This document shows positions 26,954 to 35,651 of a stretch of DNA of 64,000 bases, piece by piece (position 1 is the stretch's first letter; every line of letters starts with the position of its first letter). Below the pieces are notes generated by a model that made no database searches, was not told the DNA's origin, and worked only from the letters and a program-made list of their open reading frames with translations. A program made the translations under genes and the position numbers. The stretch is from contig CAWAZY010000003.1 in the NCBI GenBank assembly GCA_963786675.1, positions 558,001-622,000 of the forward strand, written 5' to 3'. This stretch comes from JAGVSR01 sp963786675. GTDB lineage: Bacteria; Pseudomonadota; Alphaproteobacteria; Rhizobiales; Hyphomicrobiaceae.

Positions 26954-27391
26954 TTACCAGCCGCCCTGGATGATGACGGAGGTGTTGTTCCGGCCCGCCT
27001 GGGTCACGTTAGCCGACTTCCCGGAGCCGAGCTGGATCACTGCGGAAGCGTTGCCCGAGCCCGACTGGCTGGTGGAGGCCTTGTTGTTGTTGCCGAACTG
27101 AGCGATGCCGGCGATGTTTCTCGAACCGCCCTGGCTGACGGACGCCGCGTTGCGTCTGCCCTGCTGTCCAACCACCGCGTCGTTGCGCGCGCCGCTCTGG
27201 TAGGAGCGGACATAGTTGAAGCCGCCGCGCTGGTAGGTGTGGACGCGGTTCTTGACGCCGCGCTGGCCGAGGCCGACGCTGTTGCCATAACCGTACTGCT
27301 CCACCTTGACCTTCGAGCCGGCGAAGGATGTGGTCGCACCCGTGCTAATGAAAGCGGCAAGGGCGGTAGCGGCGATCAGATAGGTCTTCAT
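26954..27391 (-). CDS. Curlin repeat protein with ten 11-residue units
   Basis: 145-residue secreted amyloid subunit candidate. Residues 1-24 are a signal peptide (YLIAATALAAFISTGA). From residue 32 to 141 the sequence is ten back-to-back 11-residue units starting Q-x-G-x-x-N (for example QSGARNDAVVG, QQGRRNAASVS, QFGNNNKASTS), then a final QGGW. This matches half-repeats of curlin subunits (CsgA/CsgB). ATG at 27391 with AAAGGGAG upstream is preferred over a start 10 codons earlier. No csgG, csgE or csgF is present in the window. Confidence 0.88.
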   Translation of the reverse strand: MKTYLIAATALAAFISTGATTSFAGSKVKVEQYGYGNSVGLGQRGVKNRVHTYQRGGFNYVRSYQSGARNDAVVGQQGRRNAASVSQGGSRNIAGIAQFGNNNKASTSQSGSGNASAVIQLGSGKSANVTQAGRNNTSVIIQGGW

Positions 27392-27554
27392 GGGTTTTCT
27401 CCCTTTGATCATCTCAACCATCCGGCGGACTGCCTTCAGGTATGTGTGAGTTCTAAGGGAGTGGGGCTGAACCGAGATTGAACCTGACGTTTATCTGCGG
27501 TTCATGCGAATTTCCGGTTCTTGCCGGTCGTTGCTGGCGACGGAAGTCCGGCCA

Positions 27555-28598
27555 TTACGCGAGCGTCTGGCCATTGGTGACGGCGACGAGGCGATCCAGC
27601 GCGGTGCGCGCGGCCCCGCTGTCGATGGCGTGCGCGGCCAGCGTTGTGCCATCGCGCAACGTGGTTGCCTTCCCGCCGACAATGAGTGCGGCGGCGGTAT
27701 TCATCAGAACGATATCGCGGTAGGCGCCGGGCTTTCCATCGAGCACATCGCGCAAGGCGGCTGCGTTGACGGCGGCATCGCCCCCGCGCAGCGCATCGAG
27801 TGTCGCGCGGGGTAGTCCGGCGTCCTCCGGTGTGACCTCGAACAGGCGAACGGCTCCATCTTTCAATTCCGCGACCTTGGTTGCCGCCGTGGTCGAAATC
27901 TCGTCGAGGCCGTCGCAACCATGGACGACCCACGCATGCGTCGATCCAAGAGCCTTCAGCACATGCGCCACAGGTTCAACCCAGGTCGCATCGAACACGC
28001 CGATCACCTGACGTTGGACGTTGGCCGGATTGCAGAGCGGTCCCATCAGATTGAACAAGGTGCGCACACCGAGTTCGGCGCGGACGGGCGCCCATTCCTT
28101 CATCGCGGCGTGATGCATGGGGGCCCATAGGAAACCCACGCCGCTGGACTTGATCGCCGCCGTGATCGCTTGCGGCGGGAGATCGATCTTCACCCCCAGA
28201 GCCGTCAGAACGTCGCTGGCCCCCGACAAAGACGATACGGAGCGGTTGCCGTGTTTCGCGACATTCAGGCCAGCGCCCGCCGCGACGAATGCCGCCGCCG
28301 TCGAGACATTGTAGGTCTTCAGTCCGTCGCCCCCGGTGCCGACGATGTCGACTGAATCGGCGGGGGCTTCGACCGGCAGCATACGTGCGCGCAGCAGGCG
28401 CGCGGCACCGGTCAGTTCATCGACGGTTTCGCCGCGCACGCGCAGCGCCATCAGGAACGCCGCCTTCTGCGGCGGAGTGGCCGCGCCAGCGGTCATCGCG
28501 TCGAGAGCCTCGAACATGCCGTCTGCCGAAAGACGTTCGCGGGCGGCGAGACGGGCCAGCAAGGCTTTCACGTCGAAGGGCGCAGGGGAAGCTGTCAT
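27555..28598 (-). CDS. trpD: Anthranilate phosphoribosyltransferase
   Basis: 347-residue enzyme transferring phosphoribose to anthranilate. Motifs: VDIVGTGGDGLKTYNVSTAA (PRPP-binding), KHGNRSVSSLSGASDVL, FLWAPMHHAAMKEWAPVRAE and RTLFNLMGPLCNPANVQRQV. It is complete. It follows trpG by 22 bp. The region after its stop (27392-27554) leads into the curlin gene, breaking the usual trpD-trpC link. Confidence 0.95.
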   Translation of the reverse strand: MTASPAPFDVKALLARLAARERLSADGMFEALDAMTAGAATPPQKAAFLMALRVRGETVDELTGAARLLRARMLPVEAPADSVDIVGTGGDGLKTYNVSTAAAFVAAGAGLNVAKHGNRSVSSLSGASDVLTALGVKIDLPPQAITAAIKSSGVGFLWAPMHHAAMKEWAPVRAELGVRTLFNLMGPLCNPANVQRQVIGVFDATWVEPVAHVLKALGSTHAWVVHGCDGLDEISTTAATKVAELKDGAVRLFEVTPEDAGLPRATLDALRGGDAAVNAAALRDVLDGKPGAYRDIVLMNTAAALIVGGKATTLRDGTTLAAHAIDSGAARTALDRLVAVTNGQTLA

Positions 28599-28620
28599 GG
28601 GTCTCGGGGTCCTTGCCGGG

Positions 28621-29232
28621 TCAGGCCGCGGAGCGGGGTTTGGCCGCGCGCGCCGTGGGCTTCATCCCGGCAAGGGTGAGGAAGTTGGCCAGCAACGCAT
28701 GGCCCTGTTCCGAGGCGATGCTCTCGGGATGGAACTGCACGCCATGCACGGGGTGCGTCTTGTGCTGCAGGCCCATGATGATGCCGTCGTCTGTCTCGGC
28801 GGTGATTTCCAGGCAATCGGGCAGTGTCTTGCGCTCGACGATCAGCGAGTGATAGCGCGTCACCTCAAACCGCTCGGGCAGGCCCTTGAAGACGCTCTTA
28901 TCGAAATGGCGGATGGTGGACAGCTTGCCGTGCAGCGGCTCGGGCGCGCGGATGACCTTGCCGCCATAGACCTGCCCGATCGACTGGTGGCCGAGGCAGA
29001 CGCCGAGAAGGGGGATGGTGGGGCCTGCCTTGGCGATGAGATCGAGGCAGACGCCCGCCTCGTTGGGCGTGCAAGGACCGGGCGACAGGACGATCGCCTG
29101 AGGCTTCTTCGCCATGACCTCTTCGGCGGTGATCTTGTCGTTGCGATGGACTTCGCACTGGGCGCCAAGCTCGCCCAGGAAGTGCACGAGATTGTAGGTG
29201 AAGCTGTCGTAGTTATCGATGAGGAGCAGCAT
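28621..29232 (-). CDS. trpG: Anthranilate synthase component II (glutamine amidotransferase)
   Basis: 203-residue class I amidotransferase supplying ammonia to TrpE. Starts MLLLIDNYDSFTYNLVHFLG; an upstream in-frame start would add 54 unconserved residues. The nucleophile Cys lies in LLGVCLGHQSIGQVYGGKV, and the His-Glu pair in GVQFHPESIASEQG. The anthranilate-type signature VLSPGPCTPNEAGVCLDLI is also present. Confidence 0.95.
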   Translation of the reverse strand: MLLLIDNYDSFTYNLVHFLGELGAQCEVHRNDKITAEEVMAKKPQAIVLSPGPCTPNEAGVCLDLIAKAGPTIPLLGVCLGHQSIGQVYGGKVIRAPEPLHGKLSTIRHFDKSVFKGLPERFEVTRYHSLIVERKTLPDCLEITAETDDGIIMGLQHKTHPVHGVQFHPESIASEQGHALLANFLTLAGMKPTARAAKPRSAA

Positions 29233-29285
29233 GGGGTGTCCTGGTGGCGAGAGACCGGCGCATGATTGGCCAGCATAGGGTGTCG

Positions 29286-29810
29286 TCAGGCCCGGCTCAA
29301 CTGCCGGGGGGTGATCAAGTGGGTGAGCGTACCGCGGCGGACATCGATCCCGCGCCAGGTCGGCTCGTCGAAGGTTAAAACCGCCAGCGCACACGTCGGA
29401 AAGTTGTCCGCCAGCGCGGTGAGGTCATCCGCCGATCCGCTGCCCGCCAGCGCCAGGGCCAGATTGTGCATGGCCGGGTTGTGTCCGATCACGAGCGCGG
29501 TCGACGCCTGCTCCGGAATGCCACGCAGGATGGCCATCAGACTTTCCGCGCTGGCCAGATAGAGGTCGTGATCGCACCGCACCTGTCCGCCCGCCGGCTC
29601 GAAGTCCGGCAATGCCAATTCCAAGGTTTGGCGTGTGCGCCGGGCCGGCGAGCACAAGATGATATCAGGCGCGATGCCGAGCCGCTTCAATTCCGCGCCC
29701 ATGACGGGGGCCGCCGACACGCCACGCGGATTGAGCGGCCGGTCGAAGTCATCGAGACCTGGCGTGGCCCAGCTCGATTTGGCGTGTCGCAGCAGGGCGA
29801 GGGTCAGCAT
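29286..29810 (-). CDS. SixA-like histidine phosphatase
   Basis: 174-residue histidine phosphatase superfamily member. The catalytic LALLRHAKSSW motif has RHA in place of the usual RHG, typical of SixA-like proteins. The second His is in ALVIGHNPAMHNLALAL, and ILCSPARRTRQTLELAL is the phosphate pocket. The ATG at 29810 is preferred to a GTG 12 bp upstream. It sits between trpE and trpG on the same strand with 14 bp to trpE, so it is probably co-transcribed, but a tryptophan role is not implied by the family. Confidence 0.85.
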   Translation of the reverse strand: MLTLALLRHAKSSWATPGLDDFDRPLNPRGVSAAPVMGAELKRLGIAPDIILCSPARRTRQTLELALPDFEPAGGQVRCDHDLYLASAESLMAILRGIPEQASTALVIGHNPAMHNLALALAGSGSADDLTALADNFPTCALAVLTFDEPTWRGIDVRRGTLTHLITPRQLSRA

Positions 29811-29824
29811 CGGGCCTCGCACCG

Positions 29825-31402
29825 TTATCCGAAGGGTCCGCCATTGCCCTTGGCGTGGGCGGATTTCGAAGGACGCGTGGCAAAGCGCACCGCATCCTCC
29901 GCCGCGCGCACAACGGCCTTGGCCTTATTGATGCATTCTTGCTGTTCGCTTTCGGGGACGCTGTCATAGACGATGCCTGCGCCGGACTGGATGTGCAGCA
30001 TTCCGTCCTTGACGATGGCGGTGCGCAGTACGATGCACGTATCCATCTCGCCATCCGCCGTGAAATACCCCACGCATCCCGCATAGGGACCGCGCTTGGC
30101 CTTTTCCAGTTCGTCGATGATCTCCATGGCGCGGACTTTCGGCGCACCCGAGACCGTGCCGGCCGGAAAGCCCGCCATCAAGGCGTCCACGCTATCCTTG
30201 CCGGCCGACAGGCGTCCCACCACATTGGAGACGATGTGCATGACGTGGCTGTAGCGCTCGATCACGAATTGATCGGTGACTTCCACGGTGCCCACTTCCG
30301 CGACGCGGCCGACATCGTTGCGTCCCAGATCGAGCAGCATCAGGTGTTCCGACCGCTCCTTCGGGTCCTTGATCAGGGCTTCCGCGAGGACACGGTCTTC
30401 CGCGTCGTCGGCCCCGCGCCGCGCCGTGCCCGCGATCGGGCGGATGGTGACGCGGCCATCGCGGACGCGAACGAGGATTTCCGGGCTCGATCCCACCAGC
30501 GAAAAGCCGCCGAGATCCAGATGGAACAGGAACGGCGATGGGTTCATGCGGCGCAGAGACCGGTAGAGCGCAAACGAGGAGAGCGCGAAGGGTGCTGTAA
30601 ATCGCTGCGAGAGCACGACCTGGAAAATGTCGCCCGCGCGGATGTACTCTTTCGCCTTGCCCACCATGTCGAGGTATTCGCGCTCGGTGGTGTTGGAGCG
30701 CGGTTCGGGATGGACGAGCTTGCCCGGCGCATGCAGCGTTTCGTGTTCGATGGGCCGGTCGAGCGCTTCGATGACCTTGGCCAGCCGCTTGGTCGCGGCC
30801 TTGTAGGCCTTGTCCGCGGGCTCGCCGGCGGCGGGGCGCACGGGCGTGACGAGGATCATCTCATCCTTGACGCTGTCGAACACGACGACGACCGTCGGAC
30901 GGATCAGGACGGCGTCAGGCACGCCCAACGCATCCGGGTTCTCGTTGGGCAGATGTTCAACGAGCCGGATCGTGTCGTAGCCCATGAAGCCGAAGACGCC
31001 CGCCGCCATCGGTGGCAATTCCGGCGGCAGATCGAGTCGCGATTGGGCTAGAAGCGCGCGCAATGAGCCGAGCGCGCCCGTGCCGGCATCCTGGAACACG
31101 GGCTTCTTGGCTTGCGGGTTGAGGCAGATTTCGGCGTGGTCGCCGTGTGCCCGCCACACGATGTCGGGATCGAAGGCGATGATCGAGTAGCGCCCGCGCG
31201 TGGCACCGCCTTCCACCGATTCAAGCAGCAGGCTCATGCTGCGGCCGGCACACAGCTTCAGATAGGCCGAGACGGGCGTTTCCAAATCGGCAACGAGTCG
31301 CGTCCAGACCACCTGCGCGCGGCCGGAATTGTAGGCGCGGCGGAAATCCGCCTGCTGCGGGAGCGCGTCGACGGCGCCGGTTCTGGAGGAATGGGTGCTC
31401 AC
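29825..31402 (-). CDS. trpE: Anthranilate synthase component I
   Basis: 525-residue chorismate-binding enzyme making anthranilate. Motifs: PIAGTARRGADDAEDRVLAE, LMLLDLGRNDVGRVAEVGTV, FPAGTVSGAPKVRAMEIIDE and GCVGYFTADGEMDTCIVLRT. The N-terminal LLESVEGGATRGRYSII is the tryptophan feedback region. Start is GTG at 31402 with GAGGA upstream. It is the head of the trp block and is preceded by ppiD on the same strand. Confidence 0.95.
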   Translation of the reverse strand: MSTHSSRTGAVDALPQQADFRRAYNSGRAQVVWTRLVADLETPVSAYLKLCAGRSMSLLLESVEGGATRGRYSIIAFDPDIVWRAHGDHAEICLNPQAKKPVFQDAGTGALGSLRALLAQSRLDLPPELPPMAAGVFGFMGYDTIRLVEHLPNENPDALGVPDAVLIRPTVVVVFDSVKDEMILVTPVRPAAGEPADKAYKAATKRLAKVIEALDRPIEHETLHAPGKLVHPEPRSNTTEREYLDMVGKAKEYIRAGDIFQVVLSQRFTAPFALSSFALYRSLRRMNPSPFLFHLDLGGFSLVGSSPEILVRVRDGRVTIRPIAGTARRGADDAEDRVLAEALIKDPKERSEHLMLLDLGRNDVGRVAEVGTVEVTDQFVIERYSHVMHIVSNVVGRLSAGKDSVDALMAGFPAGTVSGAPKVRAMEIIDELEKAKRGPYAGCVGYFTADGEMDTCIVLRTAIVKDGMLHIQSGAGIVYDSVPESEQQECINKAKAVVRAAEDAVRFATRPSKSAHAKGNGGPFG

Positions 31403-31498
31403 GCGCCGTCCTCGTCCTCTCTCAGAAAAGCCTCGCCGCCGGGCCGTCAGATCAGATGCTCGCGCGGCGCCTGTCGCGGCGCCGGCGGGCCTGCGCGC

Positions 31499-33397
31499 CT
31501 ATTGCGCGGTGTCGGCACCGGTGACGCGTTTGAATTCCGTCTCGTCGACGTGAACGCCGAGTTTGTTCTGAAGCTGCGAGACGTAGGCGATCAGAAGATC
31601 GTTCTGCAAATCCTGGCGCAGATCGGTGACCAGCTTGTCGGCATCCGCCTTGGGCAAGTCGCCAGCCGGGGAGATCTTCGTCACTTTCATGACCGTCCGC
31701 GTGCCGCGGTCGACGGTGAGGGCGGAGGCGGCGCCATTGAGTGGCTGCGCGAACGCGGTCTCGACGGCTTCCTGCGTCAGGCCCGGCGGAACGAGATTGC
31801 GCTTGATGTCCTCCACCTTATCCGGCGTGCCGCCGGCATCGGCGGCGACCTTGGCCAGATCCTCGCCCGCCTTCAAACGCTCGACAAACTTATCCGCAGC
31901 CTCTTTGACGAGGCGCCCACGCTCGGCGTCGAGCCAAGCGGTTTTGGCGGCGTCCTTGACCTCTTCGAAGGGCTTTTCGCGGGTTGGGTCCTTGCCCTGC
32001 ACATCGAGCCACGCATAGGCATCCGAACCCAATTCAACGGGCTCGGTTTCCGTCCCCGGTTCGGTGCGGAAGACAAGCCGCGTGACGCGTTCGGGCGTCG
32101 GGATCCCGTCCAGTGCCGTCGTTCCGTCCGGCGTCTTGCCGGACTGATCGCTGGCGGGAACTTCGATGTGCTTCAGTTTCAGTTCGCTGGCCATGTCCTT
32201 CAGCGATTTGCCGGCGTTGCGGCCTTCCTCGACCAAGTCGGCCTTTTCCTGCAGCAGAGTCGCGGCACGGGCGGATGCAATCTTATCGCGGACCTTGTCC
32301 TTGGTTTCCTCGAACGTGCTCTTGCGGCCGGGTTCGACTTCGATCACCCGGAGCAGAACGGTCGCAAACCGGCCCTCTGTCACGTCCGAAATGGCGTCGC
32401 GCTCCAGCTTGAATACGACATCGGCGATCTTGGAATCGATCAGCTGCGGTTTCGACAGCATGCCGAGATTGACGTCCTTCTCCGTGGCGCCTTGTTCCTT
32501 CGCCACGTCCATGAAGTTCTTCGTACCCTTGACCAGGGCTTCGCGCGCAGCCTCGGCAGCGGCCTTGTCCTTGAACGCGATCTGTTGAACGCGCCGGCGC
32601 TCGGGTGTGTCGTAGGAGTCCTTGTCGGCTTCGTAGGAGGCTTTCAAATCCTCGTCGCTCACCTGAACCTCTTTCTTGAGATCCTCGGTGCTGGCCACGA
32701 GAACGGAGAACCGGCGGTACTCGGGCCGCATGAAGTCCTGCTTGTTCTCGTCGTAGTAAGCCTTGATCTTGGCTTCGTCCGGCTCGGAGACGGTAATCTT
32801 GCTCGCGTCCATCTTGAAGAACTCGATGGTCCGCGTCTCGTTGTTGTAGGCGTTGTTGATCTTCAGGAATTCCTTGGGGACAACCGTCGACGACAGGATG
32901 GCCGTGGACAGCTGCTGGCGCAGTTCGTCTTCGCGGCGCAGTTGCAGGAAGCCCGCCTCCGAGAGGTCGAGCCGGGAGAGAAGATCGTTGAAGCCCGTGC
33001 GCGAGAACTTGCCGTCAGGCCCAGCAAAGTCGGGATCCGTGCGCAAACCCTCCACAACCTGTTCGGTGGACAAACCGAGGTTCAAAGCGTTGGCATGCTC
33101 GCGCAAGGCAGCCTGACCGATCATCTTGGACAGAACCAGACGGTCGACGCCCTCGCGGCGGGCTTCTTCCGCCGTGATCCGCCGTTCGTTCTGAATCGAC
33201 AGGCTTTCCAGTTCGTTGCGGTAGACGCGATTGAACTCGGTCGCGGTGATTTCGGTTTCGCCGACCGTGGCCAGCGCGCCGCGGCCAAAGCCTGTGATCA
33301 CGTCGGCAATCCCCCACACCGCGAAGCTCAAAATGAGCAGGCCGAGAAGAATTTTGGCCACCCAACCGGTGGAGCCGCGTCGCAGAGCGTCAAGCAT
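31499..33397 (-). CDS. ppiD: Peptidyl-prolyl cis-trans isomerase, SurA/PpiD type
   Basis: 632-residue periplasmic folding factor anchored by one N-terminal helix (WVAKILLGLLILSFAVWGIA). A SurA-like N-terminal chaperone region follows (ATVGETEITATEFNRVYRNE), then a parvulin-type domain at about residues 240-370 (FKDKAAAEAAREALVKGTKN) and a long C-terminal chaperone part. Start ATG at 33397; upstream in-frame sequence is not conserved. It is divergent from tpiA with about 180 bp between, a common alphaproteobacterial arrangement with trpE downstream. Confidence 0.88.
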   Translation of the reverse strand: MLDALRRGSTGWVAKILLGLLILSFAVWGIADVITGFGRGALATVGETEITATEFNRVYRNELESLSIQNERRITAEEARREGVDRLVLSKMIGQAALREHANALNLGLSTEQVVEGLRTDPDFAGPDGKFSRTGFNDLLSRLDLSEAGFLQLRREDELRQQLSTAILSSTVVPKEFLKINNAYNNETRTIEFFKMDASKITVSEPDEAKIKAYYDENKQDFMRPEYRRFSVLVASTEDLKKEVQVSDEDLKASYEADKDSYDTPERRRVQQIAFKDKAAAEAAREALVKGTKNFMDVAKEQGATEKDVNLGMLSKPQLIDSKIADVVFKLERDAISDVTEGRFATVLLRVIEVEPGRKSTFEETKDKVRDKIASARAATLLQEKADLVEEGRNAGKSLKDMASELKLKHIEVPASDQSGKTPDGTTALDGIPTPERVTRLVFRTEPGTETEPVELGSDAYAWLDVQGKDPTREKPFEEVKDAAKTAWLDAERGRLVKEAADKFVERLKAGEDLAKVAADAGGTPDKVEDIKRNLVPPGLTQEAVETAFAQPLNGAASALTVDRGTRTVMKVTKISPAGDLPKADADKLVTDLRQDLQNDLLIAYVSQLQNKLGVHVDETEFKRVTGADTAQ

Positions 33398-33574
33398 CGC
33401 TGACCGTGTTCCTCGTTCGCACAGGCGTGGCCCCGGGTTGCGTCCTATGAGACGCGCCGATCCAGGGTCGCCGGCGGGATTAAAAGTCAAAAAACCCGCG
33501 CGTGACGCAGGCTCAGGGCGTGATATGAACCCCAGCCGGAACGCGAAAGCAAGGGGTTGAGGGAGGAAGGGCGG

Positions 33575-34372
33575 ATGTCGGGGGTAGGGACGGGGCTGCG
33601 GCCACTCGTGGCCGGGAACTGGAAGATGAACGGCACGCGGATCGCACTTGGTGAAGCAACCGAGGTTAATGCCACCGTGCAGGGGCGCGCCGGGTCTCCC
33701 AAGGCCGATATTCTGATCTGTCCGCCGGCGACCCTGGTGCTGGTTATGGCCGAATTGCTGAAAGGCGGCGCGGTTTCGATCGGTGCCCAGGACTGTCATC
33801 TGGCCGCTTCGGGCGCCCACACGGGCGATGTGTCGGCGGAGATGCTGGCGGACGCCGGCGCCGTGGCGATCATCGCCGGGCACTCCGAGCGGCGGGCCGA
33901 CCACGGAGAAACCGATGTCATTGTGCGCCAGAAGCAGGCGGCCATCCATCGGGCAGGGCTGACCGCCATCGTGTGCATCGGGGAAACGGCGGGACAGCGG
34001 CAGGCGGGCCAGACACTGGCGGTCGTGCAGCGGCAGCTCCAGGGGTCCCTCGCCGATACGTCGACCTCTGAAAACACTGTGATTGCGTATGAACCCGTAT
34101 GGGCCATCGGCACGGGTCTGACACCGACTCTAGAGGATGTGGCCGATGTACATGGCGCCATCCGCGCGGCGCTCGAGGTCCGCTTCGGCGGCGACGGCCG
34201 CGCCATGCGCATCCTATATGGCGGGTCGGTTAAGCCGCAGAATGCCCGCGACCTGATGTCGGTTGCCAATGTCGATGGGGCGCTCGTCGGCGGAGCCAGT
34301 CTCAAAGCTGCCGATTTTCTGGGGATTTTGGCAGCCTACGATGACGTACCGGCTGAAGGCGGTGCGGTTTGA
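33575..34372 (+). CDS. tpiA: Triosephosphate isomerase
   Basis: 265-residue glycolytic enzyme. Motifs: LVAGNWKMNGTRI (Asn/Lys of the active site), AIIAGHSERRADHGE (catalytic His), VIAYEPVWAIGTGLTPT (catalytic Glu) and ILYGGSVKPQNARDL. All catalytic residues are intact. ATG at 33575 follows a ribosome binding site GGGAGGAAGG. It is followed by the KP-rich protein, secG and pyrG. Confidence 0.96.
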   Translation: MSGVGTGLRPLVAGNWKMNGTRIALGEATEVNATVQGRAGSPKADILICPPATLVLVMAELLKGGAVSIGAQDCHLAASGAHTGDVSAEMLADAGAVAIIAGHSERRADHGETDVIVRQKQAAIHRAGLTAIVCIGETAGQRQAGQTLAVVQRQLQGSLADTSTSENTVIAYEPVWAIGTGLTPTLEDVADVHGAIRAALEVRFGGDGRAMRILYGGSVKPQNARDLMSVANVDGALVGGASLKAADFLGILAAYDDVPAEGGAV

Positions 34373-34480
34373 CCATGGGCGTGGCTTGCGGCATGGCTTG
34401 GCCTGGATGATGATAGTGTGCGACCGCTGACTGGTTTCAGTCTTCAAAACCCGGTCCTTTTTTGAAGAGACAATCGCTGC

Positions 34481-35015
34481 ATGACGGTGCGTTCGACCTA
34501 TTTCCCGATGTTGCTGAGCTTTGTGGCCGCGTTCGCGCCGCCGCCGGCCGCGTGGGCGCTCCCGCTGGCGCCGGAAGCCTGTGAACGGGCGCGCGGTGAA
34601 CAGACGGAATTGTCGTCGAAGGGCGTCGCCATCGACGTGGCGAAGGGAGGCGAGTGGGGCCGAGCGAATCTGGATCGCGCGCGGCTGGCGCAGGTGGCGC
34701 GCTGGATCGAACTGGAAGAGCAGAATTCTCTTCCGCTGCCCGCGTCCCCCGATCGAAGCCAAGGCTCAACCTGGGTCGGACGACACCAAGACGAAGGCGA
34801 CGGAAGGGGCGGTCAAGCCCAAGCCCAAGGCTCCCGAGAAATCCACGCGCAAAGAGGCTGAGGAAAATAAGCCGGCTCCCGCGGCTAAACCCAAGCCCAA
34901 GCCCAAGCCCCGCGACGATGCGTATATTCCGCCCGCCCCCCAGTCCGGCCACGAAATCCAGCATGCCACCCCTGGCGCGCCCGAACCTGCGCTGCCGTGG
35001 TCATTGGCCCCTTAG
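34481..35015 (+). pseudogene. Secreted Lys/Pro-rich protein, single +1 frameshift
   Basis: 177 residues if one base is removed in the CCCCC run near 34746-34750. N-terminal signal peptide (YFPMLLSFVAAFAPPPAAWA), a small folded part with ACERARGEQTELSSKGVAID and LDRARLAQVARWIELEEQ, then a low-complexity KPKPKAPEKSTRKEAEENKP tail. Not recognised beyond a generic alphaproteobacterial exported protein between tpiA and secG. The break is at a homopolymer, so sequencing error is likely. Confidence 0.6.
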
Positions 35016-35159
35016 GATCGGCGTTAGCCCCCGGTTGGCTGCCGGATTGGTGGCCCAGCTGCGGCGCCCGGTCAGCCGAAACAGTCTGGCGGCCCGTTGG
35101 AAACTCGGCTAGAAGGCCCACTTTCCTCATATCGGCCCAATCCGGGAGCACCCTTCAAG

Positions 35160-35513
35160 ATGACCACGATCCTGCTCGTCATTCACCTCATGATCGCAGC
35201 CGCGATGGTGTTCGTCGTGCTGATTTAGAAGTCCGAGGGTGGCGCGCTGGGCATCGGCGGCGGTGGCGGCATGTTTGCGGGCCGTGGCAAGGCCAACCTC
35301 ATGACACGGGTCACGGCGGGATTGGCGGCGGCCTTTTTCACCACCAGCCTGCTGTTGACGATCGTTGGCACCCGTACCGCGCCCCAGGGCTCCCTGCTCG
35401 ACGCGCCCGCCGCGACCGCGCCGGCGGCCCCCGCGACGACCGATGGCGCCGCGCCGGCCACGGCGCCAGCCGAGGGCGCGCCGCGAGGCGGTATTCTGGA
35501 TAAGATACAGTAA
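35160..35513 (+). pseudogene. secG: SecG translocase subunit with in-frame amber stop
   Basis: The reading frame gives an N-terminal membrane helix (TTILLVIHLMIAAAMVFVVL), then TAG at 35226-35228 (codon 23), followed in the same frame by KSEGGALGIGGGGGMFAGR, NLMTRVTAGLAAAFFTTSL and an Ala/Pro-rich tail. The SecG core usually reads L-Q-K-S-E-G-G, so the TAG replaces the Gln (CAG to TAG). Without it the protein would be 117 residues. It sits in the usual place between tpiA and pyrG. SecG helps the Sec translocon; a broken gene would be tolerated in some bacteria. An error is equally possible. Confidence 0.85.
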
Positions 35514-35651
35514 GTAGCAGCGCGCGGCCGGGCTCTGAAGGGTCCGGCTGTCGCTTTGTGATGCAACCCGAAGGTCGCTCGCCAAGCTGTTGGGGATGTG
35601 ACCCATTTGCCGCTTCGAATTGGGGCGGTGCTCATGTAAGCCTCGGACTCC

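Noticed and set aside
31403..31498. Possible trp attenuator before trpE
   Set aside because: The 96-bp leader has GC-rich inverted repeats but no short peptide with Trp codons and no T-run.
31112..33403. Long plus-strand ORF opposite ppiD and trpE
   Set aside because: No conserved domain; codon pattern follows the real minus-strand genes.
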